This document shows positions 35,650 to 44,726 of a stretch of DNA of 64,000 nt, piece by piece. The notes under the pieces are model-generated. The model saw nothing but the letters and a program-made list of their open reading frames with translations. It ran no database searches and was not told where the DNA came from. Numbering within the stretch: the first letter of the stretch is position 1; the number at the start of each line of letters is the position of its first letter. The position numbers were made by a program, and so were the translations under genes. The stretch is from Streptomyces sp. NA02950 (lineage in GTDB: Bacteria; Actinomycetota; Actinomycetes; Streptomycetales; Streptomycetaceae): positions 6,321,001 through 6,385,000 of the forward strand of contig NZ_CP054916.1 in assembly GCF_013364155.1 (NCBI RefSeq), in the 5' to 3' direction.

Positions 35650-36534
35650 TCAGTCATCGATCCCGGAGCGCTCGACGCCCGCGACGATAGAGCGCTGGAG
35701 GACCAGGAAGACCACCAGCAGCGGCAGGATCGACACCGCGGCCGCCACGAACAGCTCGTGGATGTTGATGTGCTGGGCGGTGGTGAACGTGGACAGAGCG
35801 ACCTGCACCGTCCACGCTTCCCGGTCCTGGCCGATGACCAGCGGCCAGAGGAAGGAGTTCCAGGCGCCGATGAAGACGATGGTGCCCACCGCGGCGAACA
35901 CCGGCCGTGAGTTGGGCACCACCACCTTCCAGTACGTATGCCAGTAGCCGAGCCCGTCCACCCGGGCGGCGTCCTCCAACTCCCGGGGGAAGCCCAGGAA
36001 GTACTGGCGGAAGATGAAGGCGGCCACCGCCTGGAAGAGGGTGGGCACCACCAGACCGCGCAGGGTCGAGATCCAGCCCAGCGAGCTGACCAGCACAAAG
36101 CTGGGCACGAAGGTGACCGCGGCCGGGACCATCAGGGTGCCCAGGATCCAGTAGAGGACCGCGCCTGCGTACCGGTACGGGATACGGGCCAGCCCGTACC
36201 CGGCGAGCGAGGCCAGCAGCAGGGTGCCGAGCGTGGTGAGCACCGCGATCAGCGAGGAGTTGAGGAGCGCGTGCGCCATGGGCACGTTCGGGTCCTCGAA
36301 CAGCTCGCGCACGTTGGCCCAGTGCAGTTCGCCGGGGAAGAAGGCCCACTCGGGCGAGGTGATGTCCGCATCGCTCGACAGACCGTTGCGCACCAGCAGA
36401 TAGAAGGGGAGCAGGAAGAGCAGCGCCAGCGCGATCAGCAGCACCAGCCGGACCGCACGGCCCATCCGGACCCGCCCGTCACGTGGCTCCTGCGACGGGG
36501 ACGTCCGGCGCATCGGCTCCGTCCTCGGGGACAT
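35650..36534 (-). CDS. Carbohydrate ABC transporter permease (MalG type)
   Basis: This is a 294-residue CUT1-family permease. About six membrane segments start at VRLVLLIALALLFLLPFYLLV; the coupling EAA loop reads EDAARVDGLGYWHTYWKVVVPNSRP. It is last gene of the operon binding protein-permease-permease; GGAGGACTGAGCG precedes its ATG. No ATPase gene is nearby, so it probably uses the shared MsiK ATPase of streptomycetes (inference from the family). Confidence 0.92.
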   Translation of the reverse strand: MSPRTEPMRRTSPSQEPRDGRVRMGRAVRLVLLIALALLFLLPFYLLVRNGLSSDADITSPEWAFFPGELHWANVRELFEDPNVPMAHALLNSSLIAVLTTLGTLLLASLAGYGLARIPYRYAGAVLYWILGTLMVPAAVTFVPSFVLVSSLGWISTLRGLVVPTLFQAVAAFIFRQYFLGFPRELEDAARVDGLGYWHTYWKVVVPNSRPVFAAVGTIVFIGAWNSFLWPLVIGQDREAWTVQVALSTFTTAQHINIHELFVAAAVSILPLLVVFLVLQRSIVAGVERSGIDD

Positions 36535-36537
36535 CGC

Positions 36538-37470
36538 TCAGTCCTCCTTCCGGCCCAGGCCGAACCAGCGGGCCTGCGCCACCGTCACCACCGCGATGAT
36601 CAGCGCCAGGATCACCGCGCCCGCGCTGCCCAGGCCCAGGTTCTGCCCCTGCCCCAGCGCGGTGTAGTAGAGGTAGACCAGCGGCGGCCGGGCGTACGGC
36701 GGATAGCCTCGCGAGTCCGACAGCAGGTTGTAGAACTCGTCGAACGCCTGGAAGGCGTTGATCACCAGCAGCAGCACCACCGCCACCGAGGTCGCCCGCA
36801 GCTGCGGAAAGGTGATGTGCCGGAACACCTGCCACCCCGGCCGGGCCCCGTCCACCGCCGCCGCCTCGTACAGCCGCGGGGAGATCCGCTGCAACCCGGC
36901 CAGGAACAGCACCATGTAGAAGCCCGCCTGGAGCCAGAGCCGGACGGTCACGATGACCAGCCAGTACCAGGGCGGGTCGGTCGTCGACAGCCAGGCGATC
37001 TGATCGGCGCCGAACCAGCCGAGCACGGTGTTGGCCAGCCCGAACCGCACCCCGTTGAAGATCGACATCTTCCAGATCAGCGCCGCCACCACATAGGAGC
37101 AGGCCACCGGCAGGAAGAACACCGACCGGAAGAACGCCTGCGCCCGGCGCAGCCGGTTGACCATCAGCGCCAGCGCCAGCGAGAGCACATACGTCGCCGG
37201 GACGATGAACGCCGTGAAGACCAGGAAGGTCAGCAGGCTGTCGGTGAAGGCGTCGTCGCGCAGCATCGCCGTGTAGTTGTCGAAGCCGACGAAGTCGGTC
37301 GGCGACACGGTGTTGTGCGCGTCGAAGAAGCTGAGGTAGGCGCTCCAGGCCAGCGGCACATACGTGAACAGGGTCAGCCCGAGCACAAACGGGCCCACGA
37401 AGATCCAGAACCACAGGGTGCGGCTCTGGCGGCCGGACCACCTTCCCTTCGTGAGCGCTGCCCGGCGCAT
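36538..37470 (-). CDS. Carbohydrate ABC transporter permease (MalF type)
   Basis: The 310-residue permease starts at ATG 37470 (MRRAALTKGRWSGRQSRTLW), which overlaps the binding-protein stop (TGATG). Six membrane segments include FWIFVGPFVLGLTLFTYVPLAW; the EAA loop is YEAAAVDGARPGWQVFRHITFPQLR. It pairs with the MalG-type permease three bases downstream to form the channel of a sugar importer. Confidence 0.92.
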   Translation of the reverse strand: MRRAALTKGRWSGRQSRTLWFWIFVGPFVLGLTLFTYVPLAWSAYLSFFDAHNTVSPTDFVGFDNYTAMLRDDAFTDSLLTFLVFTAFIVPATYVLSLALALMVNRLRRAQAFFRSVFFLPVACSYVVAALIWKMSIFNGVRFGLANTVLGWFGADQIAWLSTTDPPWYWLVIVTVRLWLQAGFYMVLFLAGLQRISPRLYEAAAVDGARPGWQVFRHITFPQLRATSVAVVLLLVINAFQAFDEFYNLLSDSRGYPPYARPPLVYLYYTALGQGQNLGLGSAGAVILALIIAVVTVAQARWFGLGRKED

Positions 37471-38744
37471 CAGCGCTTCTTCTGCACGCGCCGCAGCTCC
37501 GCCCGGGTCTTGCGCACCACGGACTTCAGCTCCCGTTCCGGACTGGCGCCGCTCTTGATGATCCGGCTCAGCGCGTCCTGGTAGGCGACCTTGCTCGCGG
37601 GCGTCCACAGCAGCGGTTCGGCGTGGCCGTGGTCGGTGGCGAAGCCCACCGCCTCACCGGCCGCGCCCTCCCGCAGCTTGGCGGCCTTCTTCGCCAGCGA
37701 GATCCGGGCCGGGATGTGGAAGCCGTAGGTGAGCGCGAAGTCCTCCTGGTACTCGGTCTTCTCCACCCACAGCCACTTCACATACGCCTTCGCCGCCTCC
37801 TTGTGGCGGCTGCGCGCGCTGACCGCCGCCCCGTAGGCCCCCACCGGCACCGCGGGCCTGCCGTGTGCCCCGTCCCTCGGGAACGGCAGCACCCCGAAGT
37901 CGTCTCCCAGCGCCTTCTTCACCTGCGGCAGCGCCCACAGCCCCGACCACTGCATGGCCGTGAGCCCCTGGGTGAACGCGGCCGGGTCCGACCAGTCCGA
38001 AGGCGCCCCCAGCAGCAGCGACTTGTCGGCATGGAGCCGGTGCAGCTTGCCGAGGGTGCGGGCGGCGGCCGGGTCGTCGAAACCGACCTCTCCACCGGAG
38101 GTGATCAGCTCCAGACCGGCGGCGTTCAGGGGGGTCCCGCCGAGGACACCGGGGCCGCCGTCGTTGCCGAGGAAGAGCCCCTTGATGTTCTTGGTGGTCA
38201 GCTCCTTCGCCGCGTCCACCAGCGCGTCGAGCGTATGCGGCGGCTCCACTCCCGCGTCCTTCAGCATGGACTTGCGGTAGTAGAGCAGCTGCATGTCGAC
38301 GACCTGCGGAATGGCCCAGATCCTTCCCTCGTGGGTCTTGGGCGCCAGCACCGCCGGGTTGATGTCGTCCTTCGCCTCGCTGAGCAGATCGGTGAGATCG
38401 ACCACCTGACCGCCCTGGATCTGGTCCAGCGTCGGGCCGTTGACCTCGAAGACATCCGGCCCGGACGTCGTCAGCAGCGCGGCGGCGGTCTGCTGGTCGT
38501 AGTTGCCCGGCCGCCACTGCACCCGGACCTCGGCCTTGTCGTAGTCATCGGCGTACCGCTTCACGGCCTGCTCGGTGCCGGGCTCGCCGTACTGGTGGTA
38601 CCAGTGCTCGAGCAGCGGTCCGCCACCCTCGCGGTCCGAACCGCGCCCGGTGTTGGACCCGCAGGCGGCGGTCAGCCCACCGGCCAGAACGAGCCCTCCG
38701 CCCGCGCCGAACGTACCGAGCAGTCTTCTGCGGCTGATGGACAC
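37470..38744 (-). CDS. Sugar ABC transporter solute-binding lipoprotein
   Basis: This is a 424-residue extracellular binding protein of the SBP_1 family. The leader MSISRRRLLGTFGAGGGLVLAGG has a twin-arginine-like SRRRLL followed by lipobox LTAAC. SBP_1 features include LLEHWYHQYGEPGTEQAV, GPDVFEVNGPTLDQI, IWAIPQVVDMQLLYYRKSM and AAKAYVKWLW. It heads the three-gene importer operon. The sugar cannot be deduced. Its GTG start faces the pca cluster end with no regulator between. Confidence 0.9.
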   Translation of the reverse strand: MSISRRRLLGTFGAGGGLVLAGGLTAACGSNTGRGSDREGGGPLLEHWYHQYGEPGTEQAVKRYADDYDKAEVRVQWRPGNYDQQTAAALLTTSGPDVFEVNGPTLDQIQGGQVVDLTDLLSEAKDDINPAVLAPKTHEGRIWAIPQVVDMQLLYYRKSMLKDAGVEPPHTLDALVDAAKELTTKNIKGLFLGNDGGPGVLGGTPLNAAGLELITSGGEVGFDDPAAARTLGKLHRLHADKSLLLGAPSDWSDPAAFTQGLTAMQWSGLWALPQVKKALGDDFGVLPFPRDGAHGRPAVPVGAYGAAVSARSRHKEAAKAYVKWLWVEKTEYQEDFALTYGFHIPARISLAKKAAKLREGAAGEAVGFATDHGHAEPLLWTPASKVAYQDALSRIIKSGASPERELKSVVRKTRAELRRVQKKR

Positions 38745-38885
38745 AGCTGGCGCCCCCTCGCTCCTCGTGTGGCCGGTCCCGGGCCACCGTACGTCCCAAC
38801 GATCAACGATGGGGGCCGATTACGACAGGGGTGTTGCGGCCTCATGTCGACTACGACGGAGGGAATATGACGGATCGTCGGGTGC

Positions 38886-39668
38886 TCAGTGGCACCCCAG
38901 CTGGGCGAGGAGCGCGGCGGTGACCGCCTCCGGCCGCTCCAGCCCCGCCAGATGCGCCGCGCCCGCCAGCTCCAGCAGATCGGCGCCGGGCACCGCGTCC
39001 GCGATCTCGCGGGCGTGCGCGGGCGGAGTGGCCGGGTCCTCCCGGCCCGCCACCACCAGGGTGGGCACGGTGATCGACGGCAGCGCGGACCGCAGATCGT
39101 AGGCGGCGAGCGCGTCACAGCACGCGCCGTAACCCTCCGGGTCGGTCCTCAGTAGATCCTCCAGCAGCGCCCGGCCGCGCGGGGTGGCGGCGAAGGCGTG
39201 CGAGAACCACAGCCCCGGGCGGCTCGCCGCCATCGCCTCCGTCCCCTCGGCCCGTACCAGCGCCGCCCGCTCGTGCCAGACGGAGGGCTCGGCGAAGTGG
39301 GCCGAGGAGCAGACGACGGAGAGGGAGGTGAGGCGGTCGGGGTGATGGACCGCCAGGTGCAGCCCGACCGCGCCGCTGATCGAGATCCCCGCGTAGGCGA
39401 AGCGGCGCCAGCCCTGCGCGTCGGCCAGCCGCAGCACGAGGGCGGCGAGGTCCGCCACGGTGGCGGAGCCGTCGGAGGGCAGCAGCCTGGCCGGTGAACC
39501 GCCGTGCCCCGGCAGATCCCAGCGCAGCACCCGGTGGCCGGCCGCGAGCGCGGGGACCTGCGGCTCCCACACGGCCAGCGAAACCCCGACCGACGGCCCG
39601 AGGATGAGCGGCGGAGCCCCCTCGGGTCCGCTGAGTCGGTGGTGGGGGAGGGGGGTGACATCGGGCAT
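38886..39668 (-). CDS. pcaD: 3-oxoadipate enol-lactonase
   Basis: The product (260 residues from ATG 39668, RBS AGGAGA) is an alpha/beta hydrolase that opens beta-ketoadipate enol-lactone. GHRVLRWDLPGHGGSPA carries the oxyanion region, the nucleophile Ser is in YAGISISGAVG, Asp in VAGREDPATPP and His in AGAAHLAGL. The usual GxSxG elbow is here GISIS, with Ser in the last position. Last gene of the pca operon, but separated from pcaB by an unusual 302-base repeat-filled gap. It is not fused to the decarboxylase domain (PcaC) seen in PcaL proteins, and no separate pcaC is in the window. Confidence 0.85.
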   Translation of the reverse strand: MPDVTPLPHHRLSGPEGAPPLILGPSVGVSLAVWEPQVPALAAGHRVLRWDLPGHGGSPARLLPSDGSATVADLAALVLRLADAQGWRRFAYAGISISGAVGLHLAVHHPDRLTSLSVVCSSAHFAEPSVWHERAALVRAEGTEAMAASRPGLWFSHAFAATPRGRALLEDLLRTDPEGYGACCDALAAYDLRSALPSITVPTLVVAGREDPATPPAHAREIADAVPGADLLELAGAAHLAGLERPEAVTAALLAQLGCH

Positions 39669-39739
39669 GGGGTGGGTCTCCTGGAGTGCGGTGGGCTCAA
39701 CGGGGGCGTGAGCGAGGGGGCTTGTCGTGTGTGGCCGCC

Positions 39740-40022
39740 AGGCTACGGACGGCGGGACGGCGGGACGGCGGGACGGCGGGACGGCGTGCCGTCGCCCGGC
39801 CGCCACCACCCTGGCCGGGGCGTCGTCTCCGCCGGGTCGCCGGGTCGCCGGGTCGTACGGCGCGGTGGGACGGCGGCGTCGTCCCCGCTGCGCATCGGGT
39901 GGGTGCGTGGGGTGCGGGCCGCTCGGGCGGTGCTCCGTACGCACCGTGCGGCGGGGCCGCCGTTCGGGGTCTACGCATCGTGGGTGCGTGGGGTGCGTGG
40001 GGTGCGTGGGGTGCGTGGGGTG
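39740..40022. repeat. Tandem short repeats spanning pcaD-pcaB gap and pcaB 3' end
   Basis: Three clusters occur: about four and a half copies of an 8-base unit (acggcggg) at 39747-39790, three copies of cgccgggt-type units at about 39835-39862, and about four and a half copies of a 9-base unit (ggtgcgtgg) at 39982-40022. The last encodes the TPR-TPR-TPR tail of PcaB. Such slippage-prone repeats are rare in the neighbouring genes. Confidence 0.75.
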
Positions 40023-41362
40023 CGGGCGAGGGCGCGGGTCACCAGGGTGGGGGCGGCTCCCGTGTACGTGGCCGGGTCGCCGAGGGTGCGCAGTTGCTCC
40101 GGGGGCAGCACCTGCGCCACCTCCGGCTCCCGCGCCAGCGCCTCCGCCAGCCCGCTTCCCTCCTCCGCCGCCCGCAGCGACGCCCGCGTCAGCAGCTCCT
40201 TCGCCCGGCCGCGGCCCAGCCGCGGGGCGAGCGCGGCGGCGACGCGTTCGCTGACGATCAGCCCGTCGGTGAGCCGCAGATGCTCGGCCATGCGGTCGGG
40301 GAACACCCGCAGGGACCCGGCCAGTTCGGCCGCGTCCCGGGCGGCCCCGCCCGCCAGCCGCAGCAGTTCGCGCAGTGGCTGCCATTCGGCGTGCCACGCC
40401 CCGGCGGGCCGTTCGTCCTCCGCGGTGAGGGCGCCCAGCAGGGTCGAGGCGAGCGCGGGTGCCTGCCGGGCCGCGGCGGCGATCAGCGTGGCGCGCACCG
40501 GGTTGCTCTTGTGCGGCATCGCGGACGATCCGCCGCCGCTGCCCTCGGCCACCTCCCCGATCTCCGTCCGCGCCAGCACCAGCACATCCGCCGCCACCTT
40601 CCCCAGCGCGCCCACGGTGAACGCCAGCGCACAGCCGAGGTCGGCCACCGGGGTGCGCAGGGTGTGCCAGGGCAGCTCGGGCTCGGCCAGCCCGGTTTCC
40701 GCGGCGAACCGGCCCAGCAGCCCCGTCCCGTCCTCGAACGCGGCCAAGGTGCCCGCCGCGCCGCCGAGTTGCGCGGGGAGTCGCACCGCGGCGAGCCGGT
40801 CGCGGGCGTCCAGGACCAGGGCCCGCCACCCCGCCGCCTTGAGCCCGAAGGTGGTGGGCACGGCGTGCTGGGTGAGGGTGCGGCCGGGCAGCGGGGTGTC
40901 GCGGTGCGCCTCCGCGAGCCGGGCCAGCCCCGCCGCCGTACGGTCCAGGTCGGCCACCACCAGCGGCAGGGTGCGGGCGGCCACCAGCATCGCGGCCGTG
41001 TCGAGGACGTCCTGACTGGTCGCGCCCCGGTGCACCCACTCCGCGGCGTCCTCGTCCGCACCGGCCACCGCCGCCGTGAGCTCGGCGACCAGCGCGATGA
41101 CCGGGTTGCCGCCGGAGCGGGCGCGCAGGGCGAGCCCGCGGATGTCGTACCGCTCGGCCCGCGCCGCCGTCCCCACCGCCCGCGCCGCGTCCGCCGGAGC
41201 CCGCCCGGCCGCCGCCAGCGCACGGGTCAGGGCGGCCTCCGCGTCCAGCATGGCCTGGACGAACGCGGTGTCCCCGGTGGCGGCCTCGACCGCCGACCCG
41301 GCTCGCACCGGGGACAGCAGACCCACATCGGCCCCGCCGTCCCACGCCTCAGGTGAACTCAA
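39971..41362 (-). CDS. pcaB: 3-carboxy-cis,cis-muconate cycloisomerase
   Basis: This 463-residue fumarase/aspartase-superfamily enzyme lactonises beta-carboxymuconate. Family regions are HRGATSQDVLDTAAM, PGRTLTQHAVPTTFGLKAAGW and the signature GGSSAMPHKSNPVRATL. The TTG start at 41362 (LSSPEAWDGGADVGLLSPVRAGS) follows GAGGAG by about 8 bases and overlaps pcaG by 14 bases; GTG inside DVGLL is a shorter option. The C-terminus ends in a repeated RTPRTPRTPRT tail caused by a DNA tandem repeat and is probably not part of the fold. Confidence 0.9.
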   Translation of the reverse strand: MSSPEAWDGGADVGLLSPVRAGSAVEAATGDTAFVQAMLDAEAALTRALAAAGRAPADAARAVGTAARAERYDIRGLALRARSGGNPVIALVAELTAAVAGADEDAAEWVHRGATSQDVLDTAAMLVAARTLPLVVADLDRTAAGLARLAEAHRDTPLPGRTLTQHAVPTTFGLKAAGWRALVLDARDRLAAVRLPAQLGGAAGTLAAFEDGTGLLGRFAAETGLAEPELPWHTLRTPVADLGCALAFTVGALGKVAADVLVLARTEIGEVAEGSGGGSSAMPHKSNPVRATLIAAAARQAPALASTLLGALTAEDERPAGAWHAEWQPLRELLRLAGGAARDAAELAGSLRVFPDRMAEHLRLTDGLIVSERVAAALAPRLGRGRAKELLTRASLRAAEEGSGLAEALAREPEVAQVLPPEQLRTLGDPATYTGAAPTLVTRALARTPRTPRTPRTPRTHDA

Positions 41363-41927
41363 GGAAGACCGTCTCCTCGTCGCCCTGCAACCGGATGTCG
41401 AAGCGGTAGCTCCCGGGCCGTGGCCCGGCCGTCGCCACCAGCGTCTCGCGGCGGGCCGGATCCAGCGAGGCGAGCAGCGGATCGGCGGCGTTGGCTTCGG
41501 TGTTCCCGGGGAAGTACACGCGGGTGAAGAGGTGGCGCAGCAGCCCGCGGGCGTGCACGCATACGCTGATGTACGGGGCGCCGGGTCCGCCCGGCGGCAG
41601 CGTACGGGCCGTCCAGTGGCCGTCGGGATCGGTGGCGATCCGGCCGAAGCCGGTGAAGTCCACACCGTTGCGGCCCAGGAAACCGCCGGTCATCGGGTCG
41701 CGCCGGAGGGAGCCCGGCACCCGGGCCGGTGCGCCGTCCGGTCCGGCCTGCCACAGCTCGATCAGCGCGTCGGGTACGGGCTCGCCCGCGCCGTCGTAGA
41801 CGTACCCGTGCACGGTGATGGTGTCCGGGTGGCCGGGCGGGGCGAGGTCCCCGCCGCCGGGGAAGGGCAGTGCGCAGCCGTAGAAGGGGCCGACGGTGTG
41901 GGAGGGGGTGGGGTGCGGCGCGGTCAT
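41349..41927 (-). CDS. pcaG: Protocatechuate 3,4-dioxygenase alpha subunit
   Basis: The 192-residue intradiol dioxygenase alpha chain starts MTAPHPTPSHTVGPFYGCAL. VHGYVYDGAGEPVPDALIELWQA is the family strand motif; the Fe ligands present in the beta chain are not conserved, as normal for alpha. With PcaH it cleaves protocatechuate to beta-carboxy-cis,cis-muconate. Start overlaps the pcaH stop (ATGA). Confidence 0.93.
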   Translation of the reverse strand: MTAPHPTPSHTVGPFYGCALPFPGGGDLAPPGHPDTITVHGYVYDGAGEPVPDALIELWQAGPDGAPARVPGSLRRDPMTGGFLGRNGVDFTGFGRIATDPDGHWTARTLPPGGPGAPYISVCVHARGLLRHLFTRVYFPGNTEANAADPLLASLDPARRETLVATAGPRPGSYRFDIRLQGDEETVFLEFT

Positions 41928-42730
41928 CCGTGGTCCTCCTCGTGCCAGGTCGCCGAGGGGCCGTCGAGCACGATGTCCCACCGGTAGCCCAGCGACCACT
42001 CCGGCCGCGACAGCGCCGGGTCGTACGCCGCCACCAGCCGCTGCCGCGCCGCCTCGTCCGTCACCGACTGGAGGATCGGGTCGTAGCGGAAGAGCGGATC
42101 GCCGGGGAAGTACATCTGGGTGACCAGCCGCTGGGTGAACGCCGCCCCGAAGACGGAGAAGTGGATATGGGCCGGGCGCCACGCGTTCTCGTGGTTGCGC
42201 CAGGGATAGGCGCCGGGCTTGATGGTGGTGAGGGTGTACGAGCCGTCGTCCCCGGTCAGCACCCGCCCCACCCCGGTGAAGTTGGGGTCGAGCGGAGCGG
42301 GGTGGCGGTCGCGCAGATGGGCGTAGCGGCCCGCCGCGTTGGCCTGCCACACCTCGATGAGCTGACCGCGCACCGGGCGGCCCCGGCGGTCGAGCAGCCG
42401 CCCGGAGACGGTGATGCGCTCGCCGAGCGGTTCGCCCGGGTGCTGGGCGGTGAGATCTCCGTCGGTGTCGGTGACATCGGTGACACCGAAGACGGGTGCG
42501 GACAGCTCGACGGTCTCCGGGTCGCCCTGGACCGCCACCAGCGGCTGCCGCGGATGGCGCAGGGCGCTGCTGCGGTACGGCGGGAAGTCGCGCGGGGGGT
42601 GGTGGGCGGCGGGGGCGCCCTCCGCCCGCGCCGCCTCGTACTCCGCGCGCGCCGCCGCGAGTTCGCGGTCGATGTCGGCCTGGGTGGTGACGCCGGACCG
42701 GGTGCTGATGGGGGGCCGGGCGGAAGCCAT
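41924..42730 (-). CDS. pcaH: Protocatechuate 3,4-dioxygenase beta subunit
   Basis: A 268-residue catalytic chain starts at ATG 42730 (MASARPPISTRSGVTTQADI). The N-terminal helical arm is followed by RITVSGRLLDRRGRPVRGQLIEVWQAN. Non-haem Fe(III) ligands are visible as Tyr and two His in GAYPWRNHENAWRPAHIHF plus a Tyr in RYAHLRD. It starts 11 bases after pcaF and overlaps pcaG. Confidence 0.94.
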   Translation of the reverse strand: MASARPPISTRSGVTTQADIDRELAAARAEYEAARAEGAPAAHHPPRDFPPYRSSALRHPRQPLVAVQGDPETVELSAPVFGVTDVTDTDGDLTAQHPGEPLGERITVSGRLLDRRGRPVRGQLIEVWQANAAGRYAHLRDRHPAPLDPNFTGVGRVLTGDDGSYTLTTIKPGAYPWRNHENAWRPAHIHFSVFGAAFTQRLVTQMYFPGDPLFRYDPILQSVTDEAARQRLVAAYDPALSRPEWSLGYRWDIVLDGPSATWHEEDHG

Positions 42731-42741
42731 GGCGGGCAGCC

Positions 42742-43947
42742 TCACCGTTCGAGGACCAGGGCCAGGCCCTGTCCGACGCCGATGCACAGGGCGGCCAGGC
42801 CGGTGCCCGAACCGCGGGCCGCGAGCTGGTGTGCCACCGCCCCGGCCAGACGGGCGCCGGAGCAGCCCAGGGGGTGGCCGATGGCGATGGCGCCGCCGCG
42901 CGGATTGACCACGCCGGGGTCGAAGCCGGGATCCTCGGCCCATTCGGCGAAGCAGCCCAGCACCTGGGCGGCGAACGCCTCGTTGAGCTCCAGGGTGGCC
43001 AGATCGCCGAAGCCGCGGCCCGCCTTGGCGAGCGCGCGGCGCACCGCCTCCACCGGGCCGAGCCCGAAGTACTGGGGCTCGATCCCGGTGACGGCCGAGG
43101 CGCCGATGCGGGCGAGCGGTTCCCGGCCGGTGGCCGCGAGCCCTTCCTCGTCCACCAGCAGCAGGGCCGCCGCGCCGTCGTTGAGCGGTGAGGAGTTCCC
43201 GGCGGTGACGGTACCGCCGGGCTTGCGGAAGGCGGGCTCGAGCCCCGCCAGGGACGTAAGCGAGGTGGTGTCGCGGATGGTCTCGTCGCGCACCGGCCCG
43301 GTGTCCGGGTACGGCAGCACCTCGGCGTCGTACGCCCCGTCCTTCCACGCCCGCGCGGCCTTCTCGTGGCTGGCGAGCGCGAACGTGTCCTGGGCCTCGC
43401 GGGTGATGCCGTGCTTGTCGGCGATCAGTTCGGCGCCCTCGCCGAGGGCCACGGTCCACTCGGGCGGCATGTCCGGGTTGGTCATCCGCCAGCCGAGGGT
43501 GGTGGAGTACAGCTGCTGGTGTCCGGCGGGGAAGGCGCGTTCGGGCTTCTGGAGCACCCAGGGGGCGCGGCTCATGGACTCCACACCGCCCGCGAGCGCG
43601 ATGTGCGCGTCGCCGAGGGCGATGGCGCGGGCGGCCTGGAGCACGGCCTCAAGACCGGAGGCGCAGAGCCGGTTGACGGTGGCGCCGGGCACGGTGACCG
43701 GAAGTCCGGCCAGCAGTACGGCCATCCGGGCCACATCGCGGTTGTCCTCGCCCGCGCCGTTGGCGTTGCCGAAGTACACGTCGTCGATGCGGGCCGGGTC
43801 CAGGTCCGGGGTGCGGGCGAGCAGTCCGCGCAGCACATGGGCGGCCAGGTCGTCGGGGCGGACGCCCGCGAGCGCGCCGCCGTACTTGCCGACGGGGGTG
43901 CGGACGGCGTCGACGATGTAGACGTCGCGCGGACGGTCGGGGGTCAT
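42742..43947 (-). CDS. pcaF: Beta-ketoadipyl-CoA thiolase
   Basis: The 401-residue thiolase has catalytic Cys in NRLCASGLEAVLQAAR, His in GHPLGCSGAR and the final Cys in ALCIGVGQGLAL. It cleaves beta-ketoadipyl-CoA to succinyl-CoA and acetyl-CoA, last step of the pathway. ATG 43947 overlaps the pcaJ stop (TGATG). Operon position between pcaJ and pcaH supports PcaF over a generic acetyl-CoA acyltransferase. Confidence 0.93.
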   Translation of the reverse strand: MTPDRPRDVYIVDAVRTPVGKYGGALAGVRPDDLAAHVLRGLLARTPDLDPARIDDVYFGNANGAGEDNRDVARMAVLLAGLPVTVPGATVNRLCASGLEAVLQAARAIALGDAHIALAGGVESMSRAPWVLQKPERAFPAGHQQLYSTTLGWRMTNPDMPPEWTVALGEGAELIADKHGITREAQDTFALASHEKAARAWKDGAYDAEVLPYPDTGPVRDETIRDTTSLTSLAGLEPAFRKPGGTVTAGNSSPLNDGAAALLLVDEEGLAATGREPLARIGASAVTGIEPQYFGLGPVEAVRRALAKAGRGFGDLATLELNEAFAAQVLGCFAEWAEDPGFDPGVVNPRGGAIAIGHPLGCSGARLAGAVAHQLAARGSGTGLAALCIGVGQGLALVLER

Positions 43948-44726
43948 CAGACGTCCTCTCCTGCGGCCTTGAGCGCTCGGAGCGCGGCCAGCTCCTGTGG
44001 TGTCGGCGGTGCGGTGGTGCCGAGCGCGTCGCTCACCGGCACATCCCATCCGGTGGCGGCCCGTACGCGGTCGACGGTGGCCCCCGGGTGCAGTGCGGTC
44101 AGTACCAGCTCGGCGGTGGCGGGGTCGGGGCGGAGCACCCCGAGGTCGGTGATGACGGCGGCGGGGCCCGCGCCGGGCAGCCCGAGCCGGGCGCGGTCCT
44201 CGGGGCCGCCGCCGTGCCCGAGGGTGGTGACGAAGTCCAGCCGCTGGACGAAGTTGCGCCGGGAGTGGCGCAGCACCAGCAGCACCCGGCCGCAGTTGGC
44301 GGCGATCTCCGGGGCGCCGCCGGCGCCGGGCAGCCGGCCTTCGGGGCGGCCGGGGCCGCGGTCCACGGCGGTGGTGTTGACGTTGGCGTACCGGTCGACC
44401 TGGGCGGCGCCGAGGAAGCCGACGTCGATCCGGCCGCCCTGCAACCAGTAGTTGAACATCTCCGGCACCGAGACCACGGTGTCGGCGGTCTCCGCCAGCT
44501 CCCCGTCGCCGATGGACAGCGGCAGCCGGGTGGGCTTGGAGCCGATGGTGCCGGATTCGTAGATCAGCACCAGCCCCGGATTGACGGTGGCGCGGGCGAG
44601 GTTGGCGGCGGTGCTGGGCAGGCCGATGCCGACGAAGCAGGTGGTGGCGTCGGCGAGCGCGCGGGCGGCGTTGACCTCCATCAGCTCGTCGGAGGTGAAG
44701 GCGGCGTCGTCGGTCGGCACGGTCAT
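43947..44726 (-). CDS. pcaJ: 3-oxoadipate CoA-transferase subunit B
   Basis: The 259-residue beta subunit of a class I CoA-transferase has its catalytic Glu in LVLIYESGTIG and family motifs CFVGIGLPSTAANLAR and VDVGFLGAAQVDRYANVNT-like (here GRIDVGFLGAAQVDRYANVN). It transfers CoA from succinyl-CoA to beta-ketoadipate together with PcaI. ATG overlaps the pcaI stop (ATGA). Confidence 0.92.
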   Translation of the reverse strand: MTVPTDDAAFTSDELMEVNAARALADATTCFVGIGLPSTAANLARATVNPGLVLIYESGTIGSKPTRLPLSIGDGELAETADTVVSVPEMFNYWLQGGRIDVGFLGAAQVDRYANVNTTAVDRGPGRPEGRLPGAGGAPEIAANCGRVLLVLRHSRRNFVQRLDFVTTLGHGGGPEDRARLGLPGAGPAAVITDLGVLRPDPATAELVLTALHPGATVDRVRAATGWDVPVSDALGTTAPPTPQELAALRALKAAGEDV

